Positions 1 to 6,542 of a stretch of DNA of 21,110 nucleotides are shown in pieces. Source of the DNA: Flavobacteriales bacterium (GTDB taxonomy: Bacteria; Bacteroidota; Bacteroidia; Flavobacteriales; UBA7430); assembly GCA_024959975.1 (NCBI GenBank), contig JANXFM010000032.1, positions 1 to 21,110 of the forward strand, in the 5' to 3' direction. The notes beneath the pieces were generated by a model, which did not search any database, had not been told where the DNA came from, and was given only the letters and a program-made list of their open reading frames with translations. A program made the position numbers and the translations under genes. Position 1 is the first letter of the stretch. Every line of letters begins with the position of its first letter.

Positions 1-1310
1 CCTAGATGGTACAGAGCCTGACGAATGTCCATGGCCAGAAGGTCACCGGAAATACCCGTCTCCAAACCATCTTGCACCTGTACGACGTGTGCCAAAGCAT
101 TGGATAAAGCCTCAAAATGACGTGAATTAGAAACAATCACATCATCATTACTCAAAATTCCCTGCTTCACTTTTTGGGTTAACAAAGTTTTTAAACGCTC
201 CACATTTTCTTTTTGTTTCGCCGAAATGAAAAGGATGTTATCAATATCACCAAAGGTCGCTTCGATCTGAGTAGCATCTCCCTGATCCACTTTATTGGCA
301 AGGGCGATTAATTGCTTTCCATCAGTATGAGCTTCGAGCTTTTTCATTTCCTCATGTACTTTCTTCGTACTCGCTGTAGCGGCATCAAAAAGATAAAGCA
401 CCACCTTGGCCTGCTTAATTTTTTCAAAGGTCTTTTCAATACCGATACTTTCAATTGTGTCTTTGGTATCACGGATACCGGCCGTATCAATAAAACGGAA
501 GCTCATTCCCTCAATGACTATTTCATCTTCTATCGTATCGCGGGTGGTACCGGCTATTTCAGAAACAATAGCGCGATCTTCATTGAGTAAAGCGTTTAGC
601 AAGGTAGATTTCCCCACATTGGGCTCTCCTACGATGGCTACAGGAATTCCGTTTTTCAACACATTCCCCAAAGCAAAAGAATCAATAAGCCTTCGTAAAA
701 CCTGCTTGAGTCGATTTAAAAGTCCTTGCAACTGACTTCGATCAGCAAACTCCACATCTTCGGTACTAAAATCTAATTCCAGTTCTATTAAAGAAGCAAA
801 CTTGATCAGCTCTTGTCGCAAGGTTTGGATTTCTGAAGAAAAGCCTCCACGCATTTGTGATAAGGCCAGGTCATGAGATTTTTCATTGGATGAAGAGATC
901 AGGTCGGCTACTGCTTCCGCCTGTGAAAGATCCATCTTGCCATTCATAAAAGCACGGAAGGTAAACTCCCCGGGCTCGGCAGTACGGCAACCTTTTTTTA
1001 TAAGGGTTTGAAGTATCTGCTGCTGAATAAATGTAGAGCCGTGACAGGATATTTCCACAACATTTTCGCCGGTGTAAGAATTTGGTCCTTTAAAAATGGA
1101 TACAAGTACCTCATCGATTAGGTGTCCTTCGTCCATAAAAGTACCCAGGTGAACAGTATGGCTTTTTTGTTCCAAAAGACGCTTCCCCGTTTTCACAGAT
1201 TTGAAAAGGGGATCGCAAATAGCAATGGCATCCGGACCCGAAACCCTGATAATAGCTATAGCTCCCATACCCGAAGCTGTTGCCAATGCACATATATTGT
1301 CTTTCTTCAT
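1..1310 (-). CDS. mnmE: tRNA modification GTPase MnmE (C-terminus cut by window edge)
   Basis: MnmE, with MnmG, installs the (carboxymethyl)aminomethyl group at C5 of wobble uridine-34 in certain tRNAs; it is a cytoplasmic, dimerising G protein. The minus-strand frame is open from ATG at 1310 to base 1, giving 436 complete codons. The N-terminal folate-binding region is followed by a G domain with P-loop GEPNVGKST (near residue 227), switch GTTRDT, DTAGIRDT and NKVD. The last visible residues, SGDLLAMDIRQALYHLG, match the conserved end of the family, so about 20 residues including the usual C-terminal Cys-x-Gly-Lys motif lie outside the window. The start fits: residues 2-30 already carry the conserved family N-terminus (ATASGMGAIAIIRVSGPDA). 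A -7 box (TATTTTTG) lies 15 nt upstream. Identification is certain. Confidence 0.97.
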   Translation of the reverse strand, partial: MKKDNICALATASGMGAIAIIRVSGPDAIAICDPLFKSVKTGKRLLEQKSHTVHLGTFMDEGHLIDEVLVSIFKGPNSYTGENVVEISCHGSTFIQQQILQTLIKKGCRTAEPGEFTFRAFMNGKMDLSQAEAVADLISSSNEKSHDLALSQMRGGFSSEIQTLRQELIKFASLIELELDFSTEDVEFADRSQLQGLLNRLKQVLRRLIDSFALGNVLKNGIPVAIVGEPNVGKSTLLNALLNEDRAIVSEIAGTTRDTIEDEIVIEGMSFRFIDTAGIRDTKDTIESIGIEKTFEKIKQAKVVLYLFDAATASTKKVHEEMKKLEAHTDGKQLIALANKVDQGDATQIEATFGDIDNILFISAKQKENVERLKTLLTQKVKQGILSNDDVIVSNSRHFEALSNALAHVVQVQDGLETGISGDLLAMDIRQALYHL

Positions 1311-1325
1311 CAAAACAAATTTGAA

Positions 1326-1333
1326 CAAAAATA
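1326..1333 (-). promoter_or_regulatory. -7 box for mnmE
   Basis: The minus strand reads TATTTTTG, a perfect match to the Bacteroidota -7 consensus TAnnTTTG, 15 nt before the mnmE ATG. No TTG is present 17-23 nt upstream; that region is occupied by the TGACTAA heptamer array. AT-rich sequence makes chance matches fairly likely. Confidence 0.45.
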
Positions 1334-1349
1334 GGAAACTAATTAATGA

Positions 1350-1370
1350 TGACTAATGACTAATGACTAA
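1350..1370. repeat. Heptamer array TGACTAA x3
   Basis: Three exact copies of TGACTAA lie head to tail, flanked by degenerate TAATGA/TTAATGATGATTAA sequence out to about 1395. The array sits between the divergent mnmE and sucD genes, where the -33 region of the mnmE promoter would be. No coding potential. Confidence 0.85.
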
Positions 1371-1421
1371 TTAATGATGATTAATTAATAATGATTCCAT
1401 TACATTCTAAACACCCACCTA

Positions 1422-1450
1422 CTGAATCCTGAATCCTGACTCCTGAATTC
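1422..1450. repeat. Heptamer array CTGAATC x4
   Basis: Four copies with a strict 7-bp period: CTGAATC, CTGAATC, CTGACTC, CTGAATT, then C. It shares the 7-bp period with the TGACTAA array 50 bp away but is unrelated in sequence. Confidence 0.85.
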
Positions 1451-1463
1451 TTTTTTATTTTCC

Positions 1464-1494
1464 TTGATAATTCTAGTAGATTGTCCTACTTTCG
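1464..1494 (+). promoter_or_regulatory. Candidate sucD promoter
   Basis: TTG at 1464-1466, a 20-nt spacer, then TACTTTCG at 1487-1494, one mismatch from TAnnTTTG. Spacing is within the 17-23 nt known for Bacteroidota. The predicted leader before the ATG at 1529 is about 30 nt. Confidence 0.45.
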
Positions 1495-1528
1495 CAACGA
1501 AAATTTTCGCATACAAAAAAGACAACAA

Positions 1529-2398
1529 ATGAGCGTATTAGTAAATAAAGATTCCCGTGTGATCGTTCAGGGGTTTACAGGTAAAGAGGGTACATTCCAT
1601 GCCTCTCAAATGATTGAATACGGAACCAACCTAGTTGGAGGTGTAACTCCGGGTAAAGGTGGGCAATCCCACTTAGACCGTCCTGTGTTTAACACCGTTG
1701 CCGAAGCTGTTGAAAAAGCACAAGCGGATACAACGATCATTTTTGTTCCACCTGCATTTGCTGCCGATGCCATTATGGAAGCTGCCGATGCCGGAATTAA
1801 GATCATCATCTGTATTACAGAAGGTGTTCCTACAAAAGATATGTCTGCAGTTAAAAACTACATCAGCGATAAAAACTGTCGTTTGATTGGTCCAAACTGT
1901 CCGGGTGTTATTACGCCTGATGGTGCTAAATGTGGTATCATGCCGGGATTCGTTTTCAAAACCGGAAAAGTAGGTGTTGTTTCTAAATCGGGAACATTAA
2001 CTTATGAAGCTGCTGACCAGGTTGTTAAAGCCGGTTTAGGAATTACTACAGCTATTGGTATTGGTGGTGACCCGATTATCGGAACAACAACCAAAGAGGC
2101 CGTTGAATTACTTATGAACGACTCTGATACCGAAGGGATCATCATGATTGGTGAGATTGGAGGTACTATGGAAGCTGATGCTGCCAGATGGATCAAAGAA
2201 CATGGCACCAAGCCGGTTGTTGGTTTTATCGCCGGACAAACTGCCCCTAAAGGTAGAACAATGGGACATGCCGGTGCTATTGTTGGTGGTGATGATGATA
2301 CTGCTGAAGCTAAAATGAAAATTATGTCTGAATGTGGTATCCACGTTGTGGCTTCCCCAGCAGACTTAGGATCTAAGATGAAAGAAGTGCTTGCATAA
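1529..2398 (+). CDS. sucD: Succinyl-CoA synthetase (ADP-forming), alpha subunit
   Basis: The alpha subunit of succinate-CoA ligase binds CoA through its N-terminal Rossmann fold and carries the phosphohistidine intermediate; with the beta subunit SucC it interconverts succinyl-CoA and succinate with substrate-level phosphorylation in the TCA cycle. The 289-residue product has the normal family length. Visible motifs are the CoA-binding GFTGKEGTFH near the N-terminus, GPNCPGVI mid-protein and the active-site MGHAGAI, with the phosphorylated histidine at residue 247. The frame is open from 1481, but the 16 extra residues are not family-like and include the likely promoter, so ATG 1529 (MSVLVNKDSRVIVQG) is chosen. 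sucC is not adjacent, as is common in Flavobacteriia. I see no clear terminator downstream. Confidence 0.97.
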   Translation: MSVLVNKDSRVIVQGFTGKEGTFHASQMIEYGTNLVGGVTPGKGGQSHLDRPVFNTVAEAVEKAQADTTIIFVPPAFAADAIMEAADAGIKIIICITEGVPTKDMSAVKNYISDKNCRLIGPNCPGVITPDGAKCGIMPGFVFKTGKVGVVSKSGTLTYEAADQVVKAGLGITTAIGIGGDPIIGTTTKEAVELLMNDSDTEGIIMIGEIGGTMEADAARWIKEHGTKPVVGFIAGQTAPKGRTMGHAGAIVGGDDDTAEAKMKIMSECGIHVVASPADLGSKMKEVLA

Positions 2399-2492
2399 GC
2401 TTTCTATCTGTATAATTTTAAAAAACATGTTGCTCTATACCGATTGTTTCGGAAGAGTGACATTTTTTTTTGTTATCAACTTTTTTAGTTTC

Positions 2493-2577
2493 ACCCCTTC
2501 GGGGTTTAGAGTCTCGTTGGTATTCTATCCCGCAGCCCCGCACATGCGGGGCTTATGTAGTTACGCCCCATTGGGGC
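2493..2577. repeat. Cluster of three GC-rich hairpins in intergenic DNA
   Basis: Three perfect hairpins lie in a row: ACCCC-TTC-GGGGT (2493-2505), AGCCCCGC-ACAT-GCGGGGCT (2534-2553) and GCCCC-ATT-GGGGC (2565-2577). They are far more GC-rich than their surroundings and lie in the 329-bp gap between sucD and the RluA gene. They resemble repetitive extragenic palindromes rather than a terminator, since no hairpin is followed by a T-tract. A 63-codon open frame through them (2391-2582) is an artefact of this repeat. Confidence 0.75.
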
Positions 2578-2608
2578 TATGAAAACTGACTACTGAAAGC
2601 TAACCGCT

Positions 2609-2729
2609 GAGGGATGAGGGATTGCCATCCCAATAGTTATCGGGAGAAAACTGATCACTCATCACTAGGTATTAGGTACTAGGTACTAGGTAATAAGTAT
2701 TAGGAATTGACAACTCATCCCTCATCCCT
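2609..2729. repeat. Heptamer-rich block bounded by 13-bp inverted repeats
   Basis: GAGGGAT x2 (2609-2622) and CATCCCT x2 (2716-2729) are inverted relative to each other, giving a 13-bp perfect inverted repeat (2610-2622 with 2717-2729). Between them lie an imperfect palindrome CCCAATAGTTATCGGG (2629-2644), ATCACTC/ATCACTA (about 2654-2667) and the array AGGTATT, AGGTACT, AGGTACT, AGGTAAT, AAGTATT (2667-2701). Every repeat here has a 7-bp period. The right arm overlaps the stop codon of the RluA gene. Confidence 0.8.
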
Positions 2730-3612
2730 AATTAAACTTCTTCCATCTGCGTAGTTCACGTTCTAAGAGTGAATCATATTTTGATGGCGGAGAAATTTCA
2801 AAAGACATATTCCTCAAGCTGATGGGGTGCTTAAATTCTAATTTGCAAGCACTCAGAAACAAACCTTTTCCTTTGAGTACTTTTTGGGGGTCGTGCACGT
2901 AATCTCCAATAATGGGATGCCCATTTTCTGCCAAATGAATTCTCAACTGATGCGTACGGCCAGTTTTAGGATGAAGTTGTACTAAGCTTACATGACCATA
3001 AGACAATGATCTTTCTACGCGAATACTTTTATAAAAAGTAAGGGCTTCCTGATTTTCAATGGACGAATCAATAAGGCCTTCAGTATGAAGTTTTCCTTTT
3101 ACTATGGCAAAGTATGTTTTGAATACCTCCTGTTCTTCAAATTGTCTTCCCAAAGCTATTTGTGCCCTTCTTGTTTTGGCAATTAAAAGCACTCCTGAAG
3201 TTAACTTATCTAGTCTGTGAACAGGCCTGGGAATAGCCAGAGCATCTTCTTCATTCGAAATGGAAAGATTGTAAGGCAAGGCATTTTGTATCGTCTTATA
3301 ATAATTACCACTTACAGAAAATCCGGCAGGCTTATGAATAACCGCCATAAACTCATCCTCAAAAAGGATCTCAAGATCTAATGGAAATACGTTGATTTTA
3401 TCTTTTGGATCATCTTTTATCTCTATCAGATCACCTTCCGAGAGCCAATCGCCGGTTTTAGCAAGTTCAGCATTCAACAAGATCAACTCTTTTTTGAACG
3501 CTTTTTTCACTGCACTTCTCGATGGCAACACCGAAGATAGGTGCACAAGCATGTAATCTAAGATTCGTATGCGTTCAGGAAGTCGTGATACAGTTAACAG
3601 ATGAGTTTTCAT
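2728..3612 (-). CDS. RluA-family RNA pseudouridine synthase
   Basis: Enzymes of this family isomerise specific uridines in rRNA or tRNA to pseudouridine. The 294-residue protein has an N-terminal region with the layout of an S4 RNA-binding domain (about residues 12-66), though divergent, then the catalytic domain. The signature HRLDKLTSGVLL places the catalytic aspartate at residue 135. KTGRTHQLRIHLAENGHPIIGD is the second conserved block. The substrate (23S rRNA or tRNA site) cannot be told from sequence because Bacteroidota carry several paralogues. It is a single minus-strand gene with a -7 box only 4 nt before its ATG, which suggests a leaderless mRNA. Its stop codon lies in the inverted repeat of the downstream block. 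Confidence 0.9.
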   Translation of the reverse strand: MKTHLLTVSRLPERIRILDYMLVHLSSVLPSRSAVKKAFKKELILLNAELAKTGDWLSEGDLIEIKDDPKDKINVFPLDLEILFEDEFMAVIHKPAGFSVSGNYYKTIQNALPYNLSISNEEDALAIPRPVHRLDKLTSGVLLIAKTRRAQIALGRQFEEQEVFKTYFAIVKGKLHTEGLIDSSIENQEALTFYKSIRVERSLSYGHVSLVQLHPKTGRTHQLRIHLAENGHPIIGDYVHDPQKVLKGKGLFLSACKLEFKHPISLRNMSFEISPPSKYDSLLERELRRWKKFN

Positions 3613-3616
3613 AGCA

Positions 3617-3624
3617 CAAAAATA
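3617..3624 (-). promoter_or_regulatory. -7 box abutting the RluA gene start (leaderless)
   Basis: The minus strand reads TATTTTTG-TGCT-ATG. A perfect TAnnTTTG box ends 4 nt before the start codon, so transcription should begin at or next to the A of ATG. No TTG is seen at the expected -33 distance. Confidence 0.5.
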
Positions 3625-3826
3625 CTCGGATTTATTTAAGACTTAAAAACGTAGAACAGCGCATTATTTTGGTGACCTATCATTCATCGGAATGGAAATG
3701 CACCAAAACCTAACAAGCTTTAAGCCAGTAACTTAAATAGTAAAAAAACATCTTTTTCGAATAACTTTCACTATCTTCAATAAATCATTTTTTAAATGTA
3801 ATACTAACCAATTAAACTCCAAAAAA

Positions 3827-4294
3827 ATGTACACCACCACAAAAAAAAGTAAAAATGGTTCGAGTCCGGTCAGTTATTCAGCAGTGTCGGAATTGTTCGA
3901 CATCGACCAATGGTCTCCAAAAATTCGCGAGGGATACAACGCCGGCAGCGAATCGATTTATGGGAAAATTCCTGCAGCTAACATCATAGAAACTCACTTT
4001 GATTTTATTATTGAAATGGCAGTTCCGGGAATGGCTAAAAGTGATTTGTGCATAGAAATTAATGACCACCTGATAACGGTCAGTTCTACCTGCACAAGGT
4101 TCGGTTTAAGTGAAGAAGAACGCTACACAAAAAGAGAATTCAACTACAACAACTGTGGTCGCTCTTTTATTCTGCCGGGCTCTGTTGTAGAAACAGAAGT
4201 TTATGCAACTTGTTATGATGGTTTACTCACTGTAACACTTCCTAAAAAGGATGATGAAATTGGTGATACCAAAAGGGAAATTCAGATCTCTTAA
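3827..4294 (+). CDS. Hsp20-family small heat shock protein, copy 1
   Basis: Small heat shock proteins are ATP-independent holdases that form oligomers and keep unfolding proteins soluble. This 155-residue protein has an N-terminal arm of about 45 residues, an alpha-crystallin domain (about 48-142) with the signature ATCYDGLLTVTLPK near its end, and a C-terminal IQI motif (I-x-I) used for oligomer assembly. It has four cysteines (75, 89, 110, 129), unusual for a bacterial Hsp20. It is the first of three tandem copies, with its own upstream region and a strong terminator at 4305-4332. The ATG is preceded by an A-rich stretch, normal for Bacteroidota. Heat control is inferred from the family only. 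Confidence 0.93.
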   Translation: MYTTTKKSKNGSSPVSYSAVSELFDIDQWSPKIREGYNAGSESIYGKIPAANIIETHFDFIIEMAVPGMAKSDLCIEINDHLITVSSTCTRFGLSEEERYTKREFNYNNCGRSFILPGSVVETEVYATCYDGLLTVTLPKKDDEIGDTKREIQIS

Positions 4295-4304
4295 CCAAAT
4301 TATT

Positions 4305-4332
4305 CTGGCAGCCTAGGCTGCCAGTTTTATTT
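4305..4332 (+). terminator. Intrinsic terminator of hsp20 copy 1
   Basis: CTGGCAGCC-TA-GGCTGCCAG is a perfect 20-bp palindrome followed by TTTTATTT, 11 nt after the stop codon. The same hairpin follows all three copies. Confidence 0.92.
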
Positions 4333-4471
4333 CAACCATACTTAGTCTAAGTAAAACACATAACTAACTTTAAACCAGCGACTTATGTGGGTAAAATCTG
4401 TGTTTTTTGAATAATTTTCATTAACTTCAATGTACTTTTTTCATCGACTTACTAACCTAAACTCCAAAAAA

Positions 4472-4939
4472 ATGTACACCACCACAAAAAAAAGTAAAAT
4501 TGGTTCGAGTCCGGTCAGTTACTCAGCAGTTTCGGAATTGTTCGACATCGACCAATGGTCTCCAAACATTCGCGAGGGATACAACGCCGGCAGCGAATCG
4601 ATTTATGGGAAAGTTCCTGCAGCTAACATCAAAGAAACTCACCTTGAGTTTACTATTGAAATGGCAGTTCCGGGATTGGCTAAAAGTGATCTGTGCATAG
4701 AAATTAATGACCATCTGTTAATGGTCAGCTCTACCTGCACAAGGTTCGGTTTAAGTGAAGAAGAACGCTACACAAAAAGAGAATTCAACTACAACAACTG
4801 TGGTCGCTCTTTTATTCTACCGAACTCTGTTGTAGAAACAGAAGTTTATGCAACTTGTTCTGAGGGTTTACTAACTGTAACACTTCCTAAAAATGAAGAA
4901 GCAAGTGCTAATCCCAAAAGGGAAATTCAGATCTCTTAA
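4472..4939 (+). CDS. Hsp20-family small heat shock protein, copy 2
   Basis: A second tandem copy, also 155 residues. It has the same layout: N-terminal arm, alpha-crystallin domain with ATCSEGLLTVTLPK, and C-terminal IQI. The open frame extends upstream to 4430, but MYTTTKKSK at 4472 is the start shared by all copies and has the same A-rich context, so 4472 is chosen. Differences from copy 1 include Asn-32, Lys-54, Leu-58, Glu-59, Thr-61, Leu-69, Asn-118 and a changed tail (NEEASANP). All four cysteines are kept. It resembles copy 3 in the first half of the crystallin domain and copy 1 in the N-terminal 90 bp, which could reflect gene conversion between copies. Confidence 0.93.
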   Translation: MYTTTKKSKIGSSPVSYSAVSELFDIDQWSPNIREGYNAGSESIYGKVPAANIKETHLEFTIEMAVPGLAKSDLCIEINDHLLMVSSTCTRFGLSEEERYTKREFNYNNCGRSFILPNSVVETEVYATCSEGLLTVTLPKNEEASANPKREIQIS

Positions 4940-4950
4940 TCCAAATTATT

Positions 4951-4978
4951 CTGGCAGCCTCGGCTGCCAGTTTTACTT
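4951..4978 (+). terminator. Intrinsic terminator of hsp20 copy 2
   Basis: CTGGCAGCC-TC-GGCTGCCAG followed by TTTTACTT. The stem is identical to that of copy 1, with a different centre base pair. Confidence 0.92.
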
Positions 4979-5121
4979 CAACCACATCTAACACAAATAA
5001 ACACATAACTAACTTTAAGTCAGAGATTTAAATAAGTAAAATGTATGTTTTATAAGTAATTTTTACTATCTTCAATCAAACTTTTATTTAAATATTATAC
5101 TAACCTATTAAACTCTAAAAA

Positions 5122-5589
5122 ATGTACACCACATCAAAAAAAAGTAAAAATGGGCTGAATCCTGTAAGTTATTCAGCAGTGTCGGAGTTATTCGACATCG
5201 ACCAATGGTCTCCAAACATTCGCGAGGAATACAACACCGGCAGCGAATCGATTTATGGGAAAGTTCCTGTAGCTAACATCAAAGAAACTCACCTTGAGTT
5301 TACTATTGAAATGGCAGTTCCGGGAATGGCTAAAAGTGATTTGTGCATAGAAATTAATGACCACTTGTTAACGGTCAGTTCTAACTGCACAAGGTTCGGT
5401 TTAAGTGAAGAAGAACGCTACACAAAAAGAGAGTTCAACTACAACAACTGTAGTCGCTCCTTTATTCTTCCAAACTCCGTTGTGGAAACAGAAGTTTGTG
5501 CAACTTGTTCCGATGGTTTACTAAATGTAACACTTCCTAAAAAGGAAGATGCAAGTGGTAACCCCAAAAGGGAGATTCAGATCTCTTAA
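5122..5589 (+). CDS. Hsp20-family small heat shock protein, copy 3
   Basis: The third tandem copy, 155 residues, is the most diverged at its N-terminus (TSKKSKNGLNPVSYS against TTKKSKNGSSPVSYS in copy 1). The alpha-crystallin domain ends in ATCSDGLLNVTLPK and the C-terminus is again IQIS. It has a fifth cysteine at 127, giving VCATC, next to the conserved Cys-129. Role as for the other copies: an oligomeric chaperone holdase, presumably cytoplasmic since no signal peptide is present. It ends with its own terminator at 5601. The function of keeping three copies is unknown; dosage and hetero-oligomer formation are both possible. Confidence 0.93.
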   Translation: MYTTSKKSKNGLNPVSYSAVSELFDIDQWSPNIREEYNTGSESIYGKVPVANIKETHLEFTIEMAVPGMAKSDLCIEINDHLLTVSSNCTRFGLSEEERYTKREFNYNNCSRSFILPNSVVETEVCATCSDGLLNVTLPKKEDASGNPKREIQIS

Positions 5590-5600
5590 CCCAAATTATT

Positions 5601-5628
5601 CTGGCAGCCTCGGCTGCCAGTTTTATTT
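5601..5628 (+). terminator. Intrinsic terminator of hsp20 copy 3
   Basis: CTGGCAGCC-TC-GGCTGCCAG followed by TTTTATTT. It separates the Hsp20 array from dapD. Confidence 0.92.
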
Positions 5629-5675
5629 CAAACCTTTTTATTCTACAATAACTACCTCGGGCATCTATAAATTCT

Positions 5676-5683
5676 TATTTTTG
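5676..5683 (+). promoter_or_regulatory. -7 box for dapD
   Basis: TATTTTTG matches TAnnTTTG exactly, 39 nt before the dapD ATG and about 50 nt after the preceding terminator. No TTG is found at the expected -33 distance. Confidence 0.45.
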
Positions 5684-5722
5684 CGCTTTAATTTATCGCA
5701 GACAAGAATTACGAATTATCAT

Positions 5723-6538
5723 ATGCACAACCTACAAAGCACCATAGAAAAAGCCTGGGACGACAGAAGTCTACTAAAAGAAACTTCTACCCAAAATGCA
5801 ATCCGCGAAGTTATAGAGCACCTCGATAAAGGTCGATTAAGAACTGCTGAACCTACTGAAGATGGCTGGCAGGTTAATGAGTGGGTAAAAAAGGCCGTTG
5901 TCATGTACTTCCCTATTCAGGGAATGAAAACCATTGAAGTAGGTCCTTTTGAATTCCACGATAAAATGGAATTGAAAAAAAACTATGCCGATCTTGGTGT
6001 TCGTGTTGTACCACATGCCGTAGCTCGTTATGGAGCTTTTATTGCTCCGGGTGTTATTATGATGCCTTCATACATTAATATTGGTGCAAATGTAGATTCC
6101 GGAACTATGGTAGATACATGGGCCACTGTAGGATCTTGTGCTCAAATTGGAAAAAACGTTCACCTAAGTGGTGGTGTAGGAATCGGTGGCGTTTTAGAGC
6201 CCCTTCAAGCAGCTCCGGTAATTATTGAGGACAATGCTTTTATAGGATCCAGATGTATCATTGTTGAAGGAGTACATGTAGAAAAAGAAGCCGTACTTGG
6301 TGCAAATGTGGTATTAACCGGTTCAACGAAAATTATTGACGTGAGTGGTGATGAGCCCGTAGAATACAGAGGGCATGTACCTTCGCGTTCTGTCGTAATT
6401 CCGGGAACCTACACAAAATCTTTCAAGGCAGGAGACTACCAGGTTCCATGTGCATTGATTATTGGTAAAAGAAAAGAAAGCACCGACAAGAAAACTTCTT
6501 TGAACAATGCTTTAAGAGATCATAGCGTAGCAGTTTAG
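5723..6538 (+). CDS. dapD: 2,3,4,5-tetrahydropyridine-2,6-dicarboxylate N-succinyltransferase
   Basis: DapD succinylates tetrahydrodipicolinate using succinyl-CoA, the committed step of the succinylase branch of diaminopimelate/lysine synthesis. At 271 residues it has the standard family length. An N-terminal helical region (LQSTIEKAWDDRSLL) is followed by a left-handed beta-helix of hexapeptide repeats with the conserved blocks PHAVARYGAFIAPGVIMMPS, NIGANVDSGTMVDTWATVGS and GGVGIGGVLEP. The frame is open upstream to 5549, inside the last hsp20 gene; ATG 5723 is the start matching the family and lies after the terminator and -7 box. It converges on the LicD gene with a 4-bp gap and no visible terminator. 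Its co-substrate is also the ligand of SucCD, whose alpha subunit is encoded upstream, though the genes are not co-transcribed. Confidence 0.97.
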   Translation: MHNLQSTIEKAWDDRSLLKETSTQNAIREVIEHLDKGRLRTAEPTEDGWQVNEWVKKAVVMYFPIQGMKTIEVGPFEFHDKMELKKNYADLGVRVVPHAVARYGAFIAPGVIMMPSYINIGANVDSGTMVDTWATVGSCAQIGKNVHLSGGVGIGGVLEPLQAAPVIIEDNAFIGSRCIIVEGVHVEKEAVLGANVVLTGSTKIIDVSGDEPVEYRGHVPSRSVVIPGTYTKSFKAGDYQVPCALIIGKRKESTDKKTSLNNALRDHSVAV

Positions 6539-6542
6539 TCTG

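Larger units (their letters stand above)
3710..5628 (+). repeat. Tandem triplication of a complete Hsp20 transcription unit
   Basis: Three consecutive units of about 645-650 bp each contain a conserved upstream block (starting near 3710, 4370 and 5005), an hsp20 gene and an inverted-repeat terminator. Start codons are at 3827, 4472 and 5122, so spacings are 645 and 650 bp. Coding regions are near-identical over long runs. Upstream regions are more diverged but share the block ACTATCTTCAAT or a close variant about 45-50 nt before each ATG. Confidence 0.92.

Noticed and set aside
1350..1450. CRISPR-like array
   Set aside because: Repeats are 7 bp with no spacers, and no cas genes are nearby.
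2441..2471. Terminator for sucD (CCGA-TTGTT-TCGG followed later by a T-run)
   Set aside because: The stem is only 4 bp and the T-run begins about 9 nt after it, so the structure is too weak to call.
2391..2582. 63-codon open frame after sucD
   Set aside because: It overlaps the sucD stop, runs through the three hairpins and has no family-like sequence; it is best explained as a reading of a palindromic repeat.
2609..2729. MITE-type transposable element
   Set aside because: The inverted repeats are themselves simple heptamers, no target duplication is visible and no second copy exists in the window. Kept only as a repeat block.
5549..5722. Longer dapD reading from 5549
   Set aside because: It would overlap hsp20 copy 3 and its terminator; the 271-residue form from 5723 has the normal length.
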